Below are positions 39,011 to 51,300 of a stretch of DNA of 64,000 nt, in pieces. The DNA lies in NCBI GenBank assembly GCA_022818135.1, contig JAFMSR010000014.1:38085818-38149817 (forward strand), given 5' to 3'. The DNA is from Saxidomus purpurata (Eukaryota > Mollusca > Bivalvia > Venerida > Veneridae). Position 1 is the stretch's first letter; the number at the start of each line of letters is the position of its first letter. A program made the position numbers and the translations under genes. Below the pieces are notes generated by a model. It made no database searches, was not told the DNA's origin, and saw nothing but the letters and a program-made list of their open reading frames with translations.

Positions 39011-39316
39011 AAAGTAACTAATTGTACGGTGTACGTGTGAATAGTCATGCATCGCTTAGAACAACATATTTTTCTAATATAAAAATAGTCTAGTTGTGAA
39101 TATGTCTAATTAGTACTAGCCTTTTATCCTTGAGGTAGTCAGAAAGTAAATCATGCTATTATATTCAGTAGCTTAACACAATTTTTTGTGAGTTTTGTTT
39201 GTATAAGTTAGTCATTGATGTAAGCGGTTGAAAAAGTTCCTGAACTTTTTTACTTCCTACTTTGAACTTCCTTGTTCAGGCCTAGAATGCTTTAACCACA
39301 TATATCCGGATTAGAA

Positions 39317-42300
39317 ATGGCAGAAACTCAAACTACTATTATAAAATCTGGAGAAGTGTCTGTTCAAGTAAAAGGCTTGCTGGTAGGTTGAATAATTTTA
39401 GATTAATCATTAAACTGTTGTGGAATGATGCTACATTTCAAAAAAGGAAAAGCACCCTCTGTTGTATTTTAATGGAAATCTGGATAGAAAAGGAGTTGTA
39501 ATAAAACTAGTTTCCACAGAAAACAAATTATGTTTTCTGCATTCTAACTGCTGTGTGCATGACAGGTCTGATCACAACGACAGACATTTATTATTATGCT
39601 CTAATAAGTTTCCACCGAGTCTGAAATCCATTCTGACACTGTTCAGAAAAGTTAAATGCAAACGTAGAGGCATTCTTTTTACTTGATTTCAGAAATCCCT
39701 AAGTATTTCAACCATTGATTAGTTTATTTTATAGCCTAATTAATTTGGCATTTCAGTTAGTCCACAGGAAGTTGATATTTTGTCAAAAAAATAAAAATGA
39801 TCAATGTATCTTGCAACAAAATATCAACTTCCTGTGGTTAGTCCAAATAATTGTACTCAACGGGTGAATATCGTTATATTTTTTGCTAGGCGCTATCCAG
39901 CCTCAAAGCGCAGATATCTATAAAATGTCCATATGTAATATGGGTCTGTGTTTGGAGTGGAATTATTGAGACTAGCATTTCAGTGTGACCCCTTTCACAG
40001 ATCTGATATTTTATAACTGTCACACCTCTGCGCCTAATTTTAATGTGCTCAGTAATAGACGGAAAGTGTAGTTTCAATATTAGGTACAACCAGCGCTTAA
40101 TACACAATTAACATAGTTCAAATAACAATTTACTGCTCTAAAAGGAAGAATTAAATATGTCTTTAAATGAAAACCTAAGAAGTGCCCAACAGAATTTGGT
40201 TGGGATGTATTCCAGCCATTTGCACATCAAAGTGAGACGTAGAAGGCGGACAGCTGTAAAATGTCAACCGGTAAAATCAGTTTGCCTTCGAAGTGGAAAT
40301 AGTGAGGCTATTTATTTTAGAAACTGCTGAAATTCATTACTCTACTGGAAGAGTTAAATTCAAGAGGAATTATGTGGCATAAGACAAGGCTTCAGATATG
40401 AGTATGGTGCAATTGGGTATTTGCTTTCCACTTCACTTGGGTTTTCAGAATCCTATATTGGTAAAAACAAAATTGTTATTCATTTTTGCAATAATTAGCA
40501 TTACTTTTCGTTACAATCGTAACAATGACGGAAATAGTATAATAATCAAGGGTTGACCGCAAAACTGTTGTAAGTCCTGCTTTATTTCATATAAAGGTAC
40601 AATAGTTTTGCAGTGAACCCGCAATATGATTTTTGAGATTTTTTATTTTAGTTTTAATAAATGAGTAGATTCTAATCCTCAGCCTTTTGGTAAGTAGTTA
40701 TAACGATAAGCAATATATTTGGAATAATGAAACATGCAATGCAGGAGAATCATAAATGTTGGCAAGGAATGTAATTTATCCTTTTTGCATTTATTATGCT
40801 AACTTGTTGCGTAACTGATTAGTTAGGACTAAAAAAATATGCCTGTTTCCTGTAACAAGCAACTCGTTTTGATATTCTACTCTTTTTTTTTTTATATAAT
40901 CATGTGTATTCCGGTAATATTCCGGTTGTTCGTATGATATGTACGTAATAAAATTAAATATAAAAGAGTCAGGTCTCATAACTGAACCTTGTGGCAATTC
41001 ACAACGGAAATACCGTGGCGGCGATGTGTGTTAATAATAAAGAAACGCACTACTGTCTACCGTATATAAAAATTTCTAGAAATTGTTGTATTCTACATTT
41101 TGTACTTCAGTAAATATAATAAAATAGTTGTCAAATACTTGATTTCAGTCGAGTTGGCCACCATGAATCACTACAGCCGCATATTTCAGCACGTCCTAAG
41201 TGGTCACGGTGACCATTTAGGTGACCAAAACTTTTTAGAGTGACCACGTCACCGTGTCTGGTCACCTAGAATGAATTTTGTCGCGGTGACCAGGTGACAT
41301 TTAGAAAAAACACCTTGCGTGTACTATAATGATAAATAGAAATGGCACCTACTACGTAAGATAATTTTTAGCTCACCTGGCACAAAGTGCCAGAGTGAGC
41401 TATTTGGATCGCATTCCGTCTTCCATCCGTCCGTCCACCCTTTCCTTCAAACGACATCTCCTCTGAAACCACTGGGCCAATGTTGATGAAACTTTGCAGG
41501 GATGTACCTTGCATGAAGCTCTATTAAAGTTGTTCAAAGAATAATTCAATTCCGTTCCATGCAGAACTCTTGTTGCTATGGAAACAAATATGAAAAGCTT
41601 AAAAAATCTTCTTCTCTGAAACCACAAGGCTTAGAGCTTAGATATTTGGCATGTAGCATTGTCTAGTGGACCTCTACCAAGATTGTTCAAATTGTGACCC
41701 CCTGGTCAAAATTGACCCCACGCGGGTGGTCACTTAAATTAGTTTTGCATAGGCTTTATATAGGAAAAACTTTAAAAATCTTCTTCTCTGAAACCACAAG
41801 GCCTAGAGCTAAGATATTTGGTATATAGCATTGGTTAGTGGACCTCTACCAAGATTGTTCAAATTATAACCTCCGGATCAAAATTGACCCCGCATGGGAG
41901 GTCACTTTGTTTTACATAGGCTTATATAGGAAAAACTTTAAGAATCTTCTTCTCTGAAACCACAAGGCATAGAGCTTAGATATTTGGCATGTAGCATTGG
42001 CTAGTGGACCTTTACCAAGATTGTTCAAATTATGAGACCAGGTCAAAATTGACCCCACACGGGGGTCGCTTAGCTTTACATAGGCTAATATAGGAAAAAC
42101 TTTAAGAATCTTCTTCTCTGAAACTACAAGGCATAGAGCTTAGATATTTGGCATGTAGCGTTGGCTAGTGGACCTTTACCAAGATTGTTCAAATTATGAG
42201 CCCTGGTCAAAATTGACCCCATACGGGGGTCGCTTAGTTTTACATAGGCTATAGGAAAAACTTTAAAAATCTTCTTCTCTGAAACTATAAGGCCTAGAGC

Positions 42301-45300
42301 TTAGATATTTGGTATGTAGCATTGGCTAGTAGACCTCTACCAAGATTGTTCAAATTATGACCTCCAGGTCAAAATTTACCCTGCGCGGGTGTCAACTTAG
42401 TTTTGCATAGGCTTATATAGGAAAAACTTTAAAAATCTTCTTCTCTGAAACCACAAGGCCTAGAGCTTAGATATTTGGCATGTAGCATTGTCTAGTAGAC
42501 CTCTTCAAAGTTTGTTCAAATTATGCCCCTGGGGTCATAATTGGCCTTTCCCTAGGGGGGGAGGTCATTTGTTTTACAAAGATGTATATAAGAAAACCTA
42601 TGTGGTATATAACATTGTCTAGTGATCTTCCATCAGGCAAGTGGACTTGTACCAATGTGAACGATATAGGGCCATCTTGGCTCTCTTGTTTTGTAACTCG
42701 TCAACGTCTACTGGCACGAACCTATACTTACTACGGCTTAATAACACATCAAGCATGAGTTTATATAATACTTTAATCTTAATCTGATAATTAATGAAAC
42801 GGTCTTTTTATACCCCCGAAACGAAGTTTAGTGGAGGAACATTTGTATATAGGAGTCACCCGGTGGTCAGTCGGGCAGTCGGTCCGTTGCATTTTCCTTG
42901 TCTGGAGCATAACTTGAAAACTACTGGTTGGAATTCAATACAACTTCATACAGTGGTCAAGCACATTGAGAGGAAATGCATTGCACAAGAACCATAACTC
43001 TATCTTGACTAATACGGGCTTTTCACAGACCTCTGCATGCACAACATTAATGAATATTTCTGACTGTTAACAACATGCAATAAAGTGAAAGTAGGACAAA
43101 AAGACCACCCAGGTCAATCTAAAGAAATACAAAAACATTTACTTGTTTTTCTGCAGCAGTATTTCAAACAGGTTAATACTCCACGGCTATTGTAATGTTT
43201 TAGAAGCTGCAGTTTCAAACTGTATTTCCCAGTTACAATTCCAGAAAATTCAATTTGGTGTTAGTAATGGACCTTTAAAAGCCATCTACTGAATGTTTAA
43301 TAATATATTATTCTTTTAATCATTCAAATATATTTTAAAGTTATTATTTAGAATGATCATTGAAAAAAGTAAACGACAGACACATCTACTCGACGGTTAT
43401 TTTCTTTCATAAAATGGTACGGTAACAGTTTAAAATATATTTTACTTAAACCTTTTTCATGTCTCCCCTTTTGTTTAAACGAAGGTATGATTTAAAAAAA
43501 AAATGATAATCTCTGCAACGATTTATAATAATAGTATTAATATACAGGCGTAATAATTAACTGCACGGACCTAAATACACATATGATCAATGTTAACTTA
43601 AATAAAACTGCATGCACAGTGGTCTTTTTTTTGGTTTCTGCCTAAATATCTTTTATATAGTATGATGATGTTAAACTTTTTGTTAAAATAAGATGAGGTG
43701 AATCTAACATGTTTATGAGTTGTGGATAAGGAAATCCCACCCGAGGGTTGAGATACGTCTAAAAACAATGTTTTTTTTTGGATGTATCTCAACCCGAGGG
43801 TGGGATTTCCTTATCCACAACTCAATGGACATGGTAGATTTATTTTCTCACCGTTTAAATCGCATTTTCACACAAGTAAGAAGAAATTAGTGCAAATACA
43901 GGATGGGGATGAAAAAATAAAAATCAACTTTTTCTCGAATTTTACTTCAAAACTACTATAGATGGATAGAAAATGATCTAATTAAGAAATTGAATACCAA
44001 CAACTCTTGTTTAATTCAAAAATAAAAAATTTCGATTTTTATGTCTGCTTACAATTAACGTGAAAATAGTCCGGCAGCGATGTGAGATAAGCGATGTGAG
44101 ATAAGTTTATCTCACATGGGTAAATGCGCGGAAATATGTATCCCATAGGTGAGAAATAATGTTGAAATTAATAGATATTTATTTATATTTTACAGATCTA
44201 TACAGTATTAATCATGCCATAAAACGGCCGCGTCATGTTTTACATTTTGTTTGTATCTTCATATGAATACCATTATTTGGTACAATATTGGTACAACTCT
44301 TCCAGTATTATGGCAACATTTTCCAATTTTTATTATTAAAACTTTTTTCACTGTTTTTAACCAGGTTTTCCGAAGGAAAAATCCTGGTTATTAGATTGGG
44401 GTATGTCGGCGGGCGGGCGGGCGTAAACAATTTCTTCTGTGCGCAACTCCTCCTACATTTCTCAACGGATTTCAACCAAACTTTCACAGAAGTATTGTCA
44501 TGAAGTGCCCTGGCGCATATTGTCGGGGTTTTGTGATTTGGTCATTTTTGACAGAATTATGGCCCTTTGTTTTTTTTTCACATGTAATTCTTCTGTGCGC
44601 AACTCCTCCTACATTTCTCAACGGATTTCAACCAAACTTTCACAGAAGTATTGTCATGAAGTGCCCTGGCGCATATTTTCCGGGTTTTGTGATTTGGTCA
44701 TTTTTAGCTCGACTATTCGGAGAATGTGGAGAGCTATTACAGTCACTTGTGCGTCGGTGTCGGCGTCGACGTCGGCGTTGCTTCTTTGGTTAAAGTTTGC
44801 CTGCTAAGTACTATCATGCACATATCTCAGTAACCACTTATAATATTGACTTGAAACTTTGTTCATGTCTTTAGGGGTGTCATACAATCAAGGCAGATAA
44901 CTCTTGAAAAAATTTAGTACAAATTATGGCCCTTGTTTGACTTTGAATATTTGGTTAAAGTTTTGCCTGCTAGGTACATGTACTATCGTGCACATATTTC
45001 AGTAACCACTTATGATATTGACTTGAAACTTCGTTAATGTCTCTAGGGGTGTTACACAGTCAAGTCAGATAACTCTTGTATAAATTTAGTACTAATTATG
45101 GCCCTTGTTTGACTTTGGAATTTGGTTAAAGTTTTGCCTGCTAGGTACTATCATGCACATATTTCAGTAACCACTTACGATATTGACTTGAAACTTTTTT
45201 AATGTCTTAAGAGGTGTCACACAGTCAAGTCAGATAACTCTTGTTTAAATTTAGTGCAAATTATGGCCCTTGTTTGACTTTGAAAATTTGGTAAAGTTTT

Positions 45301-48300
45301 GCATGCAAGGTACTATCATGCATATATCACAGTAACCACTTATGGTAGTTATATCAAACCTTGCAATAGTGTTCAGGGTAAATTTTGTATCAAACAATTA
45401 ATTTACCAAAAATTAAATCTATAGTTATAGATTTTGACTTTTTTTATGATTCAACTTTCCTAGTTTATACTTAATAGTTAGCAGAATTTTGTTTTGCTAT
45501 TATCCCTTCTGTAAATCTGCCATGGATTGCCATCATTTTAGACAGTGGAAAACGGTGGAGTATTGAAACAAGGATATTTTGTTGGAAAACGGTGTAAAAC
45601 GAAAAAACAGCAAGGCAATGAGAAGGTCTATCAATTTTCACTATTTTCCACTGTTTTTCACCAAGTGCCACCATCGGTGGAGTATTGAAACACTTTCCAT
45701 CGAATGCCACTGTAATTTTGCCACTGTTTGCCACCGTTTTCCATCAATAACTTCAGTGAAAATCAGTGGCAGAAATGCCATTGTTTTCCACCAAGTGCCA
45801 CCATCGGTGGAGTATTGAAACACTTTCCATCGAATGCCACTGCAATTTTGCCACTGTTTGCCACCGTTTTCCATCTATAACCTCAGTGAAAATCGTTGGA
45901 AAAAGTGCCACTGTTTTCCACCAAGTGCCACCATCGGTGGAGTATTGAAACACTTTTCATCGAATGCCACTGTTATTTGCCACTGTTTGCCACTGTTTTC
46001 CATCTATAACCTCAGGGAAAATTGTTGGCAAAAATGCCACCGTTTTCCACCAAGTGCCACTATCGGTGGAGTATTGAAACATTTTCCATTGATTTTCATG
46101 GCACATTTGCCAGGGAACACCTTGTAAATTGGTGGAAAATTTACCGTCGATTTCCACCAAATGCAACCCTCTTCATGCTCTTTGAATTCTGTAATTTTTA
46201 CTAAAATTTCAAAAAAAAGATTCAAAATGAATTGAAATTTATTGAGAAACAAGAAAGTTATGAAACCTTTTTACAAAATTTACATAAACTGCAAGCAATG
46301 TCTTTCTAAATGTCTCAATTTATCATAGCATTCCATGACGGTTTAAGTAAATGTCTTATTATGTTTGTCGTCGCACGTTCCTGGCCATTGTTCCTTTACA
46401 CAATCTGTAGTTTTCTTCCCCCAGCTGAACACATGTTCTGAAAAACAATTAAAAACTTGTTTCTACAAAGCAAATGCATACTGCAAACAAACAAGTAATT
46501 GGTATCTGTTCTTGTGGCTTTGTGAAAGTTCAACTTTAATTTAAATTTGCAGGCCCTTATCATTTATAACAAGACGTTATAATTTGTTGTATCATGAGCA
46601 CTTATATTGGGATACAGTAAGTCAGTAACAAATATTCAGAATGACAGTAGATATCAATTAACATCTAAGAATCCAGTAAACACTGTCGAGGCCTGTATTG
46701 TGTTAGGTAACACAGTGAAATGAGGCAACTATTTTGTAACTAATGAAAAATTGTAGTTATCAATGTTTACACTCAAAATAAGGTGATGTACATACCTCTT
46801 AATACTTCAAGTCTGTCCTGGTCCAAGACTGGTTTGCTTTCATCTTCAGATGTTGGCCTACCTATTACAGCCATTCCTGCATGGTGAAAATTAACCTGGT
46901 CTGAAGAAGACCATACATGAGGTTAAGAGTATTCCAACTGGGAGTGAAAATGTCATCAAGTTTACTGGCAATTAAGAGTTTCATATTATTTTAAAGATTC
47001 TGGGTTTTGTTTATTATCTAAGTTACCAAAACATGTCTATGCATTTATTTAAATTGCAATTGTATTACATATATATTATACCTCTATTATGGTTTTATTT
47101 AATGAAAACATTTTACTTAAAAGCTTCAATAATTGCTACTCTAGAAAATATACATTATACATGAATCAAATATTCAAAATGTGTACCTTTGCTGCACAGC
47201 CACTCATGTTTGCAAAAGCTGATTTTTCAAATCCTCAGTTCACACAAGTGATTTCAGTTCACACAAGTGATTTAAACCATCATTTTATATTTAGATTAAT
47301 AATTATTTTTATACAAATGATACTGTCCTGTTCAGCACAAAGTTCACAAAAGTATTCCTTCCACATGTAAATATTTCTTACAAACACTTGTTCAAACACT
47401 CTCTAACATTCAAATGACGGCTTCCTGTAAATATCTTGCTGATAAATCCTGCTTCCTGTAAATTGATACCAAGGTTCCAGGTGGTGATTGTACAGAATGA
47501 TGTTGAGTGTTATCTTTGTATGCTATCTATTTTTATGATCAAGTTCCCTGAATGACCCCATAGAGATTAATTACCTTGCCTCTGAATGGGATTTGCAAAA
47601 TGTAAAGGTCAGTTACAGTACTCAGTTGATAATAAAACAAATGGAAAAAGAATTGACTTATAGACACATAATTATGTGTTCATGATTTTCCTCTCTATTA
47701 TTGTTTCAAGTAAGTTATTTAGTAATAACAGGTAAATTCATGAAATTTGCACAATAGGCATGATTTTAGGAAGCCCAAACAACTGCATGTACATGCACAT
47801 TTAGACTCTCAAACTAAGTATGAAAATCCCTACTAAATATAGCACAAAATACTTAGGTTTATATAATGATTGATAATATAAACCAGAAAAGATTTTTTTA
47901 AGTTGGCAGTAAACAATTTTCCAAATATTATACTGAAGCATTGTCATATTATATATAGGATTTTAATATTTCACTCTGATTTAATGTAAGTTTTGAAATT
48001 ATTTACAGTCAAACCTATCAACAAAGACCACTCTCGGGGAAGAAGCTCAAGTGATCTCTGTCGACATGTGGTCTTTATTCACAGGATATAAGACAATGTC
48101 TACATTATATTGAATAGTGCATGGTTTTCCCCCAACTGGTCTTTAATCACAGGGTGGTCTTTGTTTGGAGATGGTGTTTAACACAGGTTTGAATGTACAA
48201 CTAAGTCCACAACAAAGTAAAATTCCAAATTATGATAAACAGAACAGGAAAAATTCTAGGTTTAATAGCAGTCTCATATTTAAAATTTAACGATGAAAAA

Positions 48301-51300
48301 ATCAAATTGAATAGTTTTGTACCATATCTTATTCGGACATATATCTTAGTAGCATTGTATATACACTGACCTGTTATTTCTGATTTTTATGTAATATTTG
48401 GCTTAAAGAATGAAACTCATCAAAACTGTTTTGTGTCTGAAATTTCAAGGTCAAAATATAGTCTAAGTGTTTTCCATCGTTTGCCACTCTGCAAAATTTC
48501 TAAGTCCAGAGATTTAGCTTATAATTTGTACTGCAGTCTGTGGTTTACACCATTTTCCACCCCTTAGTTTCCAAATTTACATTGATTGCCACTACTATTC
48601 CATGGCAGATGGTGGCATTTTTTACACTGATCAATGGAAAATGGTGGCAATTTTAAAAATGCCACCCTTTTCCATGTCTTTCCATCTATTTTCATCATTT
48701 TTTTCACCAAATGCCACGGATTTCCATGTAAATCGGTGGAAAATGATGGCAATCCATGGCAGATTTACAGAAGGGATACTGATAAAAGTTTTGTTTTATT
48801 AGCAAACACCCACAATAGTCGAGCGTGCTGTCTTATGGACAGCTCTTGTTGACAGAATTATGGCCCTTTGTTTTTTTTTCACATGTAATTCTTCTATGCG
48901 CAACTCCTTCTACACTTCTCAAGGGATTTCAACCAAACTTTCACAGAATTATTGTCACCAAGTGCCCTGGCGCATATTGTCGGGGTTTTGTGATTTGATC
49001 ATTTTTGACAGAATTATGGGCCTTTGTTTTTTTCCACATAATGTAATATATATAGAGAAATACTCTTCTGTGTGCAACTCCTCAATTTCTCTAGGAATTT
49101 CAACCAAACTTTCACAGAACTATAATTGTGAACTAAAGAATTTTGAATATATAATGTTCTGCCCCAGGTCATCCGTCCATTAGCAATTTTGTGTCTCCTT
49201 ATTTAAGTATATATAAAAGGGAGAATACTCTGTTATTATAAAAGGGAGAATACTCTGTTATTACTGTCTATTTTTAGAATAGATTACCAGTCCTGTATAC
49301 TTTGGAGTATTCTGTTACAGTAAGATGACAAAATTTCTCATGAGACCAGCGGTTCAAACCCCACACAGCAAGTTTTTTTTTTTTCTTTTTTTTTTTTTAT
49401 AATTTTTGCCTGAATTATGGCCCTTTGCTTTTTTTCCACATATGTTATATATAGAATACTGTCACGTGCCCACTTCCTCCTACATTTCTCAAGATATTTA
49501 AACCAAACTCTCACACAACTGTTGTCATCAAGTGCCCTCGTGCATATTGTCTGGGTTTTGTGTTTGGATCAATTTTGCCTGAATTATGGCCCTTTGCTTT
49601 TTTTACACATGTAATATATAGAAGAAGACCTTTGTTTCTTTTTCACATTATGTATATCTACTGACTTTAAAACACATTTGCGCTCAGCCAGCAGACTGGA
49701 AAATGAAAACCTGGTTTTGTGACAATTTCCTGTCACTTGTTCCATTTTGTTTTCAAACTGTTTTATGTACACGGGTCCGTTTTTCTACTTATTTATATCG
49801 ATTTGATTTCTTTAGAATATGTTGCTGACATCGTAAAATAATCGTTGGTATATTATTTTAAAGTCATGATTGATGTGTTATTAAGCTGTAGTAAGTATAG
49901 GTCCATGCCCGTAGAAGTTGACCAGTTATGGAAAGAAACTCTCATGCTGTACTTGCCATCACTATTTATTATTATTTTCTTCCATTTTCAAACTCGCTTT
50001 GACATTTTTCAAAATGTTTTATTGAAATTTACTTCATAACTTCTTTATTCTTTTGTTTAAGTAATAAAGTAATTTACAATTAACCATAAATGTATATATT
50101 AATAGTTAATACACAAAAAACCGCTGTAACTACTTACTTAACTTATTAAGAAACACATTACCGATATTTTGTTGAAATGCTGAAAGTACAGTTTATTAAT
50201 TTCTGTAATCATTTATGCACATTCATGAAATTGTAAATGAAGCCTCGCTGGCAATTCTTTTCTTTTCTCCATATTATAATTTCATCATTTTCTACAATTA
50301 AAGTTACAAAAATATACTTATTTAAGTATGGATATAATTTATAGTAGAAATAAGTTAATAATTTAGCAAAATACACAATAACCATATGACTATTCATTCA
50401 TCATACATAAAAAATGTAATACGCTTCCGTTATCGGACCGAAACTGCCCCCTCATTCGCCGATCGATAACCGTTTGTGCTCTTTAACGCTGAAGAGTACA
50501 CAAGAATGATAAGTCTGTGAAAAACCCATGTTACAGAGTTATTGCCCTTTGTTACTTTTTCTTGTCCGGAGCATAACTTGAAAACTACTGGTTGGAATTC
50601 AAAAAAACTTCATACAATGGTCAAGTACATTGAGAGGAAGTGCAGTGTACAAGAACCATAACTCCATCTTGACAAATTACAGAGCATAGGAACTATACCT
50701 CTATTTTGACGAATTACAGAGTTATTGCCCTTTGTTACTTTTCCTTGTCCAGAGCATAGCTTGAAAACTACTTGTTTGAATTCAATACAGCTTCATACAA
50801 TAGTCAAGTACAATGGGAGGAAGTGCAGTGTACAATAACCATTAACCTATTATTTGCCAAGAACAATATTGCCTAGAACAATATCTCTATTTTAGTTTTT
50901 TTTTTCAAAGTATTCTGTTAATACAAACTTCCTCAGTTTATAATGCAGTCTTTCAGGGGTATTAATCACATTTAGTGATAGGTCTAGTTAAAATTATCTT
51001 AAAAGATGTCAGCACCATATTCTAAAGAAAGCAAATTAATATAAATGGTTAGAAAAACGAACCTGTGCTAATTTTTCCTAAAGTTTCAAAGTTTATTTAC
51101 AAAAAAATGCCATGAGTCCCACATAATATGGGTAGCATTAGTAAAAATATATAAACTTACATGTGGGCGAACTAAAGTTTTAATAAAATGTTGACTATTC
51201 ATGCTAATCTGTTTTTGTTTTTCAGAAATCTGCGTGGGTATCTAAGTTTTGCACGCTTCACAAAAAAACAACAGAAAACCATGCTTACATGGAAATATAT

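Larger units (their letters stand above)
45504..48775. mobile_element. 3272-bp TIR DNA transposon (inner of three)
   Basis: Perfect 36-bp terminal inverted repeats beginning CCCTTCTGTAAATCTGCC (45504-45539 and 48740-48775). The uninterrupted copy at 34941-34955 gives the empty site, implying a 2-bp AT duplication (45502-45503, 48776-48777). Next to the TIRs, ~120-bp subterminal repeats (CCACCATCGGTGGAGTATTG; TTGCCACTGTTTGCCAC) occur about four times on the left and, more diverged, on the right. No transposase seen, so non-autonomous; superfamily unassigned. Confidence 0.92.
44706..48850 (+). mobile_element. AGCTCGACTATT-family element, interrupted (middle of three)
   Basis: Same family as 33666-35017 with about four modules. 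Its left part is 44706-45503 and its right part 48778-48850 (starting ACTGATAAAAG, ending GGACAGCTCTTGTT). No target duplication beyond the T-run is visible. Confidence 0.88.
44359..49716 (+). mobile_element. AACCAGGTTTTC-family element, interrupted (outer of three)
   Basis: Starts with hairpin AACCAGG-TTTTCC-GAA-GGAAAA-AT-CCTGGTT, then GGCGGGCGGGCG. Modules carry CGCAACTCCTCCTACATTTC, TTTCAACCAAACTTTCACAG and GAATTATGGCCCTTTGTTTT. It ends GAAAACCTGGTT at 49705-49716, inverted to the start. Between 44705 and 48851 it is split by another element; TCATTTTT and GACAGAATTATGG rejoin as in the intact module at about 44549. Confidence 0.8.

Noticed and set aside
44439..44807. 122-codon plus frame with an internal repeat
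   Set aside because: Reads through two tandem modules of the AACCAGG-family element; no protein-like conservation.
45471..46252. Several 60-97-codon frames on both strands
   Set aside because: Products of the ~120-bp subterminal repeat of the TIR transposon.
42810..50970. A fourth, outermost nesting level formed by the two ATACCCC-family pieces
   Set aside because: The broken ends at about 43030 and 50515 do not visibly rejoin into a module, so two independent fragments are equally likely.
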